Shown here in pieces: positions 1 through 5,945 of a DNA stretch of 8,273 bases. Below the pieces are notes generated by a model. The model was not told the origin of the DNA. It made no database searches and saw nothing but the letters and a program-made list of their open reading frames with translations. Source of the DNA: an uncultured Polyangiaceae bacterium (lineage in GTDB: Bacteria > Myxococcota_A > Polyangia > Polyangiales > Houyiibacteriaceae). Where the stretch lies: contig CAMYMX010000123.1 in the NCBI GenBank assembly GCA_947259605.1, forward strand, positions 1-8,273, in the 5' to 3' direction. Numbering within the stretch: position 1 is the stretch's first letter; every line of letters begins with the position of its first letter. Made by a program: the position numbers and the translations under genes.

Positions 1-114
1 GCCCCAACCGTCGCGGTGGTCGTTGCTCTGAGCGCCGAGCGCATTGTCGGCGTCCATCAAAGAACGGTGCACCTGGCTCTGAATCACGCTGCGAAACCCG
101 AATAACCGACACAT
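1..114 (-). CDS. Class II glutamine amidotransferase, N-terminal fragment
   Basis: The reverse complement starts with ATG at 114 and stays open for 38 codons to the window edge. The protein begins MCRLFGFRSV and reaches SNDHRDGWG at residues 30-38. An MC start followed about 30 residues later by an N/H-x-DGWG motif is the signature of class II (Ntn-type) glutamine amidotransferases of the YafJ/EgtC kind. In that family Met1 is removed and Cys2 becomes the N-terminal nucleophile that releases ammonia from glutamine. Only the N-terminus is here, so the acceptor substrate and full length cannot be judged. EgtC-like gamma-glutamyl hydrolysis is one option, but no ergothioneine genes are in view. 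A weak GAGAG lies just upstream of the ATG. It is transcribed divergently from the carboxylase operon. The family call is secure for a fragment this short because both motifs are in place. Confidence 0.82.
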   Translation of the reverse strand, partial: MCRLFGFRSVIQSQVHRSLMDADNALGAQSNDHRDGWG

Positions 115-196
115 GGCTCTCACATTTTGACACGAACCGTGCTGCGATGCCCCCTCCGCTGTTCAGAACCCAGGCCTGGTGTTACGGTGCGCGCCC
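115..196. promoter_or_regulatory. Divergent intergenic region between amidotransferase and carboxylase operon
   Basis: This gap must hold the promoters for both divergent units. On the plus strand a perfect TTGACA stands at 127-132, but no convincing -10 follows at 16-18 bp, so I do not call a promoter. Two small palindromes sit back to back: GTTC-A-GAAC at 161-169 and CCAGGCCTGG at 170-179. The second touches the upstream candidate GTG start at 179. They could be an operator or chance; nothing else is evident. Confidence 0.3.
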
Positions 197-1546
197 GTGA
201 AGCGATTTAGGCGTCTTTTCATCGCGAACCGAGGCGAGGTTGCAGCTCGCATTGCAAGGACGTGCGACCGGCTCGGCGTTACGCCGGTCTTTGGCCTCTC
301 CGAAGCCGACCGTGATGCACCGTACCTGCGCGGCCGTGAGTCGGTTCTGCTCGGACCGGCGAGGTCGAGCGAGAGCTACCTCGCGAGAGAGCGCATCGTC
401 CAAGCTGCCGTTCAGACCCGGTGCAGCGCGCTTCACCCAGGCTGGGGATTCCTCGCCGAGGATCCACTGTTCGCGTCCCTGTGCGAAGCGCACGGCGTGA
501 CCTTCATCGGCCCGCCGGCCGCGGTGATGCAAAAGCTCGGTCGCAAGACGCCCGCCAAGGCCGCGATGGCGGACGCGGGGTTGAAACTGATTCCCGGCAG
601 CGACGGCGTGTTGCACGGCGTCGAGCAGGCTCGCGAGGTCGCCAATGCCATTGGATTCCCCGTCTTGCTGAAGGCCGAGAGCGGGGGAGGCGGTCGAGGC
701 ATGCGCATCGTCCGCAAAGCGAGCGAAATGAAAGCCGCCTATGACTCGGCTCAGTCGGAGTCCGTTGCTTGTTTCGCCGATGGCAGGCTCTACCTCGAAA
801 AGCTGATCGAAGGCGGGCGCCACATCGAGATCCAACTGCTTGCCGACAAGTACGAAAAGGTCGTGCACCTCGGGGAGCGGGACTGCTCCGTGCAACGCAA
901 GCACCAGAAGCTCATCGAGGAGTCACCGGCCACGGTTTTGACCGATTCCGAGCGCGAGCAGACGCTGGCAGCCGCGGTGCGCGCCACCTCTGCGATCGGG
1001 TACGTCGGTGCAGGCACGATGGAGTTTCTTCTCGACGAGGCGGGTGAGCTTCGGTTCATGGAAATGAATGCGCGCCTTCAAGTGGAGCATCCGGTCTCGG
1101 AGATGCGAACGGGGGTCGATCTCGTCGAGGCGCAGATTCGGATCGCCGGCGGCGAGCCGCTCTGGTTCTCGCAGGAAGACATCCGCCTCCGTGGCCATGC
1201 AATCGAGTGTCGAATCAACGCGGAGGATCCCGCAAGCGGATTTGCTCCAAGCCCCGGCGTCATCGAACGATGGGAGCTTGCCCTCAGCGGTGATGAGCAC
1301 GTGCGAGTCGATACTCATGTCGAGACCGGCTACGAGGTTCCACCCCACTACGATAGTTTGATTTGCAAGGTGATCGCATGGGGCGAAGACCGCGATGCGG
1401 CCTGCGATCGACTTACCGAGGCGCTGCAAAGCCTTCGCTGCGACGGGATCTCGACCACGATCCCAATGCATCTTGCGGTCCTGAGCTCAAAAGAGTTTCG
1501 GGAGAATCGGTACGACACGCGCGCCGTGCCAGGTTGGGAGAGCTGA
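197..1546 (+). CDS. Biotin carboxylase subunit of an acyl-CoA carboxylase (AccC-like)
   Basis: ATP-grasp enzyme that carboxylates biotin on the carrier protein using ATP and bicarbonate. From the GTG at 197 the protein is 449 residues, the length I recall for E. coli AccC, and ligand positions nearly coincide with the E. coli numbers. FIANRGE is at 8-14, HPGWGFLAE at 80-88, a Lys at 159 before the glycine-rich lid GGGGRGM (163-169), RHIEIQ at 208-213, QRKHQK at 233-238, MEF with Glu276, MNARLQVEHPVSE at 290-302 (Arg293, Glu297), and ECRINAEDP at 337-345. An in-frame GTG at 179 would add six residues (LRCAPV side); neither start has a good ribosome site, and I prefer 197 on homology. There is no fused biotinyl domain, unlike methylcrotonyl- or propionyl-CoA carboxylase alpha chains. 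First gene of the operon; its stop overlaps the next start by one base. Confidence 0.93.
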   Translation: MKRFRRLFIANRGEVAARIARTCDRLGVTPVFGLSEADRDAPYLRGRESVLLGPARSSESYLARERIVQAAVQTRCSALHPGWGFLAEDPLFASLCEAHGVTFIGPPAAVMQKLGRKTPAKAAMADAGLKLIPGSDGVLHGVEQAREVANAIGFPVLLKAESGGGGRGMRIVRKASEMKAAYDSAQSESVACFADGRLYLEKLIEGGRHIEIQLLADKYEKVVHLGERDCSVQRKHQKLIEESPATVLTDSEREQTLAAAVRATSAIGYVGAGTMEFLLDEAGELRFMEMNARLQVEHPVSEMRTGVDLVEAQIRIAGGEPLWFSQEDIRLRGHAIECRINAEDPASGFAPSPGVIERWELALSGDEHVRVDTHVETGYEVPPHYDSLICKVIAWGEDRDAACDRLTEALQSLRCDGISTTIPMHLAVLSSKEFRENRYDTRAVPGWES

Positions 1547-3276
1547 TGGCACGGGTTCCGGTAGTTCCGATTGGTAAGCCACGTGAGGCGATCGTCGATG
1601 AGGCGACCTACGGGCGCGAACAGGCGGGCCATCAGCCGCTAGAGGCGCGTCTCGAAGAGCGTCGCACCGAAGTCCAGGCAGGCTGGGGGGACAAGTACGT
1701 CGCTCGGGTCCACGAAAAGGACAAGCTCACCACGCGCGAGCGGCTCGAACGATTGAAGGACAGCGGCTCCGCGATCTTCGAGGTCGGCACGTTCGTCAAC
1801 TACGGCGTCGACTTCGACGGTCTTCGATCCCCGGCGGCCGGAGTCGTGACCGCATTCATCCAGGTCGAAGGCCGTTGGTGCGTCGTCATCGCCAACGACA
1901 ACACCGTGGCGTCCGGCGCATGGTGGCCAAAGACCCCGGAGAAGATCCAACGCGCTCAAGAGATGGCCCGCCGGCTTCGTTTGCCGGCGCTGTACCTCGT
2001 CGACTGCAGCGGGCTGTACTTGCCGGAGCAACGTCGGAGCTTCGCTGGCGCGACGGGCGCCGGCCATATTTTCAAAATGAACAGCCTTCTTTCGGCAGAA
2101 GGCGTGCCACAGATTGCGGGCGTGTTCGGAGACTGCATCGCCGGCGGCGGGTACATGCCAATCATCAGCGATCGCGTGTACATGACCGAGCAAGCGTACA
2201 TGGTCATCGCCGGTGCCGCTCTAATCAAGGGTGCAAAGAGCCAACACATCACCTCGCTCGACATCGGCGGCCCCGAAGTGCACGTGCACCAGTCCGGCTG
2301 CGCCGACGAACGCGTTCCGGACGACGTCACTCTGATCGGCTGTCTGCGCCGGGAAGTTGCACGCCTTCCCAGCTCGGGCGCTGCGTTCTATCGAGGCGGC
2401 GTGGAATCGATGGAGCCGGCCTATTCACCGGCAGAGCTCACTGGCTTGGTGCCAGTCGACCAACGTCAGGCCTACGACGCGACCGAGATCCTCGCGCGCC
2501 TCTGCGATCAGAGCCTCTTTTGGGAGGTGTTGCCCTCGGTTGGTCGTGAAATGATCTGCGGCGTCGCTCGTGTCGGCGGCTTGTATGCGGGTTTCGTCCT
2601 CAACCGGCAGGGATTGATCGACGATCCGGAGGCTACCGACGAACAGCGCCCTGCGGGTATTCTCTATCGGCAAGGTATCGCCAAGATCAGCGCGTTCAGC
2701 AGGGCGTGCGACAGCGACGGCATTCCGCTTATCTGGCTGCAGGACATCAGCGGCTTCGACATCGGCGCCGAGGCCGAGCGCCACGGGCTTCTCGCCTACG
2801 GCTCCAACCTCATCTACACCAACAGCACCAACGAGACGCCGATGTTCACGGTGCTCCTGCGAAAAGCATCCGGCGCTGGCTACTATGCGATGGCGGGCCT
2901 TCCCTACGACCCCGTCGTGCAGCTTTCGACCCCCATTTCGCGGCTCAGTGTCATGGAGGGTCGCACACTCGCGATCGCTTCGTACAACAGCAAGCTCGAT
3001 GACGACTTCGAGATCGTCACGACCGACCCGAAGGAGCGCGAACAGATCGAAAAACGCATGGCGGAGGTCGAAGCTCGAATCGAAGCGGATATGGATCCCT
3101 ATGTAGCCGCCAGGCAGATGGACACCGATGAGATCGTGCGTCTCGATGAGCTCCGCGATTGGCTCAAGGTCTTGGTGGAGATGAGTTATCAGGGCGTCGG
3201 TTACCGCCGAGTCAAGAACCCACGAATTTGGAGCCTGCACGACCTCGACGTGTTGATGAACGGAGGACGTGCATGA
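1546..3276 (+). CDS. Acyl-CoA carboxylase carboxyltransferase subunit, GcdA-type
   Basis: Moves the carboxyl group from carboxybiotin to an acyl-CoA. The ATG at 1546 shares its A with the upstream TGA, giving 576 residues; a longer in-frame start at 1363 lies inside the biotin carboxylase gene and is rejected. Two crotonase-fold halves are visible. The N-half has the oxyanion loop CIAGGGYM (197-204) and IGGPEVHVHQSGCAD (240-254), matching the family LGGxxxHxxxSGxAD pattern. The C-half has QGIAKISAF (376-384), LQDISGFDIGAEAE (398-411) and the second oxyanion loop RKASGAGYYAMAG (439-451). Length, the LYRQG...WLQD block and the absence of the usual WP motif after the second loop resemble glutaconyl-CoA decarboxylase alpha (GcdA) more than PCC or MCC beta. 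Genetic coupling to a biotin carboxylase argues for ATP-driven carboxylation. Substrate unknown; methylcrotonyl-, crotonyl/glutaconyl- or another acyl-CoA are all possible. Confidence 0.88.
   Translation: MARVPVVPIGKPREAIVDEATYGREQAGHQPLEARLEERRTEVQAGWGDKYVARVHEKDKLTTRERLERLKDSGSAIFEVGTFVNYGVDFDGLRSPAAGVVTAFIQVEGRWCVVIANDNTVASGAWWPKTPEKIQRAQEMARRLRLPALYLVDCSGLYLPEQRRSFAGATGAGHIFKMNSLLSAEGVPQIAGVFGDCIAGGGYMPIISDRVYMTEQAYMVIAGAALIKGAKSQHITSLDIGGPEVHVHQSGCADERVPDDVTLIGCLRREVARLPSSGAAFYRGGVESMEPAYSPAELTGLVPVDQRQAYDATEILARLCDQSLFWEVLPSVGREMICGVARVGGLYAGFVLNRQGLIDDPEATDEQRPAGILYRQGIAKISAFSRACDSDGIPLIWLQDISGFDIGAEAERHGLLAYGSNLIYTNSTNETPMFTVLLRKASGAGYYAMAGLPYDPVVQLSTPISRLSVMEGRTLAIASYNSKLDDDFEIVTTDPKEREQIEKRMAEVEARIEADMDPYVAARQMDTDEIVRLDELRDWLKVLVEMSYQGVGYRRVKNPRIWSLHDLDVLMNGGRA
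3262..3266 (+). promoter_or_regulatory. Strong Shine-Dalgarno for the carrier-protein gene
   Basis: GGAGG lies six bases before the ATG at 3273, inside the 3' end of the carboxyltransferase gene. It decides the start of the carrier protein over longer in-frame openings reaching back to 3159, and fits translational coupling. Confidence 0.75.
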
Positions 3277-3863
3277 GCGAGGGCGGTCATGTTCTGCGTG
3301 CCCGGGCGATGGACCGGACGGGTAGCGAGCTCTTGTCGCCTAGCGTTGGTGAGTTCATGCCGACGGTCAACGAGGGTGAGCTCCTGGCTTCGGGGCAATC
3401 GATTGGGACGATCGACGTGCTTGGTGTGCGGCGCGAGCTCATCGTTCCGGCAGGCGTCGAGGGGCGAGTTTCCGAGCGCATTGGGGGCGGCCAGGTGCGC
3501 GTCCCCGTTGAGTATGGCGAGGCCTTGCTCTCGATCTCGACGACCTCGATGGCAAGCCTGAGCGAAGCGGACTCGCCAGAGACTGCTGATCCGGATGGCG
3601 CCCTTGCATTCACCGCGCCGATGAGTGGCCGCTTTTACGGCCGACCGTCTCCTTCCGAGCCGCCGTTCGTATCGGCAGGAGACATCGTGCAGCGGGGCCA
3701 GACCGTGGGGCTGCTCGAGGTGATGAAGACGTTCAACCGTCTGGTGTACCAGGGTGACGCCCTTCCGGATGCAGCGAAGGTCGAGAAGGTCGTGCCGAAC
3801 GAGGGCGACGACGTGGTGCGAGGCGACATCATCCTGGCGCTGCGATCTTTGGCTGAGAGTTGA
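3273..3863 (+). CDS. Biotin carboxyl carrier protein with two tandem biotinyl-like domains
   Basis: Small 196-residue carrier that shuttles CO2 between the biotin carboxylase and the carboxyltransferase. Its ATG overlaps the upstream TGA (ATGA). The C-terminal domain (about 112-190) is a normal biotinyl domain: FTAPMSGRFY at 113-122, then LLEVMKTFNRL, with Lys152 as the predicted biotinylated residue, and a closing VVRGDIILAL. The site reads EVMKTF rather than the common EAMKM. The N-terminal part (about 18-90) has the same hammerhead-like layout (SPSVGEF, GELLASGQSIGTIDV, GVEGRV, VEYGEALLSI), but at the MKM position it has LGV, with Gly51 replacing the lysine, so it cannot be biotinylated. 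An acidic, Ser/Pro/Ala-rich linker (about 91-111) joins the two. The C-terminal call is firm; calling the N-terminal part a degenerate biotinyl domain is my reading of the pattern. Confidence 0.88.
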   Translation: MSEGGHVLRARAMDRTGSELLSPSVGEFMPTVNEGELLASGQSIGTIDVLGVRRELIVPAGVEGRVSERIGGGQVRVPVEYGEALLSISTTSMASLSEADSPETADPDGALAFTAPMSGRFYGRPSPSEPPFVSAGDIVQRGQTVGLLEVMKTFNRLVYQGDALPDAAKVEKVVPNEGDDVVRGDIILALRSLAES

Positions 3864-3919
3864 AGTGATCTCCGGGATTTGCATGGGTAGAGAGTGTCCC
3901 CTGCTGCTAAGGTAGGCGG
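3864..3919 (+). other. Short gap before the PLP-enzyme gene
   Basis: I see no hairpin-plus-T-run terminator and no clear promoter. AAGG at 3909-3912 is a modest Shine-Dalgarno seven bases before the ATG at 3920. The next gene may be read through from the carboxylase operon or have its own weak promoter. Confidence 0.4.
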
Positions 3920-5107
3920 ATGGTGAAGGCCCAGCTCGGTGATCGGGCACTGTTTCCCCACCTCGAAGGGGTCGCGTACCTCGCCCATGCTGCGATTTCG
4001 CCTCTCTCGGCGCCGGTCTGCGAACGCATTCGAGAAGTAACCGAGGACTACGCCTGCGGCGGGATGGCGGGCTTCGTACGCTGGGCGCCGCGGCTCGCGA
4101 AGGTCCGGCACGATCTCGCATCGCTCATCTCGGCAAGTCCGACTGAAATTGCGATCGTGGCGAACACCACGCAGGGCGTCATCGACGTCGCGTTCGGGCT
4201 GCCCTGGCGCAAGGGCGATCGCGTCGTCCTCTTCGACGGCGAGTTTCCAGCCAACGTGACGCCCTGGCAACAGGCCGCCGAGGAGTTCGGCCTGGAGCTT
4301 CGTTGGCTGCCGCTCGAGGGCTTTCAGCGCTCGGTCGATGAAGGTCTCGTCGCACTCGACCGGGTCCTGCAGCGGGGCGTTCGACTCGTTGCCGTGAGTG
4401 CGGTCCAATACAAGACGGGCCTTCGAATGCCCCTCGCCGAGATGGCCGCGCTTTGCCACAAGTACAACGCTGAGATCTTCGTTGACGCAATTCAGGCGCT
4501 CGGGGCAACTCCAGTCGACGTGTCCTGGGGCATCGACTACCTCAGCTCGGGCAGCCACAAGCACCTGATGGGGGCCGAGGGAACAGGCTTCTTGTACGTG
4601 GCCGAACGCTGCGCAGCCGCGATGAAACCGAGGCTCGCAGGTTGGCTGGGTCATGAGGATCCCGTTGCCTTCTTGGTCAGCGACGAGCCGAAGCTGCGCT
4701 ACGACAATCCGCTCAAGCGAGGCGCACCCGCGCTCGAAACCGGCACCAGCAACGTCATCGGGCTTGCTGCGCTCGGCGCATCGCTCGAGCTGCTCGGCCA
4801 GCTGGGCATACCGGCCATCCACCAACACGTCGATGCTTACCTCGAAGCGCTCCAGTCGGGTCTCGTTGGGAGAGGATTTCAAAGTTATCGGGCCACGGCG
4901 CCCGCGCTTCGCTCCACGCTGCTCGGCATGACGGTGCCGGCTGACGTCCGCCTGTCCAAGCTCGCCGCAGCCCTTCGCGATCGTGGCGTCATCGTCAACA
5001 CACCGGACGGCCTGATGCGCTTCGCGCCGCACTGGCCAAACGCTCATGATGAAGTCCCCCGCGTCCTCGACGCCGTAGACCAGGCGCTGGCCGAGCTTCG
5101 CGCTTGA
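3920..5107 (+). CDS. Class V aminotransferase-fold PLP-dependent enzyme
   Basis: A 395-residue fold type I PLP enzyme of the class V (NifS/SufS/isopenicillin N epimerase-like) group. Visible landmarks are YLAHAAISPLS (20-30) in place of the usual YLNHA substrate loop, VANTTQG (80-86) for the phosphate/ring contact, FVDAIQALG (187-195) with the Asp189 that binds the pyridine nitrogen, SSGSHKHLMGAEGTGFLYV (209-227) with Lys214 as the Schiff-base lysine, ETGTSN (273-278), and MRFAPHWPN (366-374) with the expected carboxylate-binding Arg367. The four cysteines (34, 46, 179, 231) all lie before the C-terminal loop that carries the catalytic Cys in cysteine desulfurases, so desulfurase activity is unlikely. 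Aminotransferase, lyase or epimerase activity on an unknown amino acid fits better. It follows the carboxylase genes on the same strand, but a link to them is not shown. Confidence 0.85.
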   Translation: MVKAQLGDRALFPHLEGVAYLAHAAISPLSAPVCERIREVTEDYACGGMAGFVRWAPRLAKVRHDLASLISASPTEIAIVANTTQGVIDVAFGLPWRKGDRVVLFDGEFPANVTPWQQAAEEFGLELRWLPLEGFQRSVDEGLVALDRVLQRGVRLVAVSAVQYKTGLRMPLAEMAALCHKYNAEIFVDAIQALGATPVDVSWGIDYLSSGSHKHLMGAEGTGFLYVAERCAAAMKPRLAGWLGHEDPVAFLVSDEPKLRYDNPLKRGAPALETGTSNVIGLAALGASLELLGQLGIPAIHQHVDAYLEALQSGLVGRGFQSYRATAPALRSTLLGMTVPADVRLSKLAAALRDRGVIVNTPDGLMRFAPHWPNAHDEVPRVLDAVDQALAELRA

Positions 5108-5117
5108 GCCTAGGCTC
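5106..5117. repeat. Perfect 12-bp palindrome at a gene junction
   Basis: GAGCCTAGGCTC equals its own reverse complement. It begins within the TGA stop of the PLP-enzyme gene and ends five bases before the ATG of the DUF420 gene, filling most of the 15-bp gap and the place where a Shine-Dalgarno would normally be. As RNA it would give only a 4-bp stem with a CUAG loop, too weak for a terminator. Confidence 0.6.
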
Positions 5118-5122
5118 GAACG

Positions 5123-5641
5123 ATGGCTCGCCAAGGCGATCGTAGTTTCTGGATTTTCAACGCCCTCGTTTCAAGCACGGCGGTTGGATTCCTCGGCTGG
5201 CTGTTGCTCGTTCGAGAGGGCGGCGGCGTCAACGCAGATCTGAGCTTCATGCCGGGCGTCAATGCTGCGCTCAACGCGACCTCGGCGACCCTGCTCGTTG
5301 CCGGGCTCCTCGCGATTCGAAACGGCCGACGCGAAGTTCACAAACGCCTGATGGTCTCCGCGTTTGCCGCCTCCGCGGTCTTTTTGGTGGGCTACGTTCT
5401 GTACCACTACGCCCACGGCGACACGCCCTACCAGGGCCAGGGCACGATTCGGATCGTCTATTTTTCCGTACTGATAAGCCACGTGCTTTTGTCAATCGTG
5501 ATGCTACCGATGATCCTGACGACATTCTTCTTGGCGGCGCGAGAGCGCTTCGCAGCACACAAGCGGCTGGCAAGGTGGACCCTGCCCATCTGGCTCTACG
5601 TCTCGGTCACAGGCGTCCTGATCTACTTCATGCTTCGCTGA
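5123..5641 (+). CDS. DUF420 family membrane protein (CtaM/YozB-like)
   Basis: A 172-residue integral membrane protein with about five helices (roughly 10-30, 45-66, 78-97, 109-137 and 153-171). It shows the DUF420 pattern: MPGVNAALNATSA near 43-55, HKRLMVSAFAASAVFLVGYVLYH split around His73 and His95, RIVYFSVLISH with His120, and HKRLARWTLPIWLYVSVTGV from His146. These four histidines are the recurrent conserved positions as I recall the family and could bind heme or metal. The family includes B. subtilis YozB and S. aureus CtaM, the latter needed for maturation of a heme-copper quinol oxidase, so a role in terminal oxidase assembly is plausible. No oxidase gene is in the window. The ATG has no recognisable Shine-Dalgarno and lies 15 bp after the upstream stop, suggesting coupled translation. 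Confidence 0.86.
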   Translation: MARQGDRSFWIFNALVSSTAVGFLGWLLLVREGGGVNADLSFMPGVNAALNATSATLLVAGLLAIRNGRREVHKRLMVSAFAASAVFLVGYVLYHYAHGDTPYQGQGTIRIVYFSVLISHVLLSIVMLPMILTTFFLAARERFAAHKRLARWTLPIWLYVSVTGVLIYFMLR

Positions 5642-5681
5642 CACTGGCACTGGCGCTGAACTTGCTCAACACTCCCGCAGC

Positions 5682-5688
5682 AGGAGGG
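5682..5688 (+). promoter_or_regulatory. Strong Shine-Dalgarno for the GlsB-like gene
   Basis: AGGAGGG ends five bases before the ATG at 5694, in an otherwise featureless 52-bp gap after the DUF420 gene. It is the best ribosome site in the window and fixes the start of this short gene, suggesting high expression. Confidence 0.75.
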
Positions 5689-5693
5689 CCTCG

Positions 5694-5945
5694 ATGGGAA
5701 TCATTTCGTGGATCGTGTTTGGATTGCTTGCCGGCATTCTCGCCAAGTTCGTCATGCCAGGTGAAGACGGTGGGGGCTTCATCCGGACGACCGGCCTCGG
5801 CGTCGCAGGCGCATTGGTTGGTGGCTTCATCGGCACGCAACTCGGTTTTGGCGACGTGACGGGCTTCAACGTCCGGAGCTTTGCCATCGCGATTGCAGGC
5901 TCGGTCGCACTCTTGTGGATCTACCGACGAGTCAAGAAAGGCTAG
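5694..5945 (+). CDS. GlsB/YeaQ/YmgE family small membrane protein
   Basis: An 83-residue, glycine-rich protein of the family often labelled transglycosylase-associated or stress-response membrane protein. It has three hydrophobic segments, about 3-21 (begins GIISWIVFGLLAG), 32-52 and 61-78. The MPGEDGGGF loop (21-29) after the first helix and GVAGALVGGFIG (36-47) in the second are family hallmarks, and it ends in a basic RRVKKG tail. Molecular function is unknown for the family; many members are induced by stress or in stationary phase. It is the last plus-strand gene before the convergent transporter gene, and its TAG stop lies inside the CTAG shared with that gene's stop. There is no terminator hairpin after it. 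Confidence 0.9.
   Translation: MGIISWIVFGLLAGILAKFVMPGEDGGGFIRTTGLGVAGALVGGFIGTQLGFGDVTGFNVRSFAIAIAGSVALLWIYRRVKKG
5942..5945. other. Interlocked convergent stop codons
   Basis: The palindrome CTAG supplies TAG to both strands: plus-strand bases 5943-5945 end the GlsB-like gene, and the complement of 5942-5944 ends the cstA-like gene. The two coding regions overlap by four bases with no room for a terminator between them. Confidence 0.9.

Noticed and set aside
1..105. Plus-strand open frame ending with TAA at 103-105, as the tail of an upstream gene
   Set aside because: Its translation has no recognisable feature, while the minus strand over the same bases gives the N-terminus of a class II amidotransferase with both diagnostic motifs.
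182..904. Minus-strand open frame of 240 codons opposite the biotin carboxylase gene
   Set aside because: No domain resemblance; it lies opposite a gene with every biotin carboxylase motif.
1363..1545. Upstream extension of the carboxyltransferase frame by 61 codons
   Set aside because: It lies wholly inside the biotin carboxylase gene, has an Arg-rich non-homologous translation, and the ATG at 1546 fits both family length and the stop/start overlap.
3864..3919. Possible terminator after the carboxylase operon
   Set aside because: No stable hairpin and no T-run could be found.
3920..5107. Cysteine desulfurase (SufS/NifS) annotation
   Set aside because: The catalytic cysteine near the C-terminus is absent.
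3635..5134. Long minus-strand open frame (about 499 codons) opposite the PLP-enzyme gene
   Set aside because: Its translation has no recognisable domain and is rich in Arg, His and Ala. The opposite strand encodes a clear PLP enzyme, and long antisense frames are expected in high-G+C genes.
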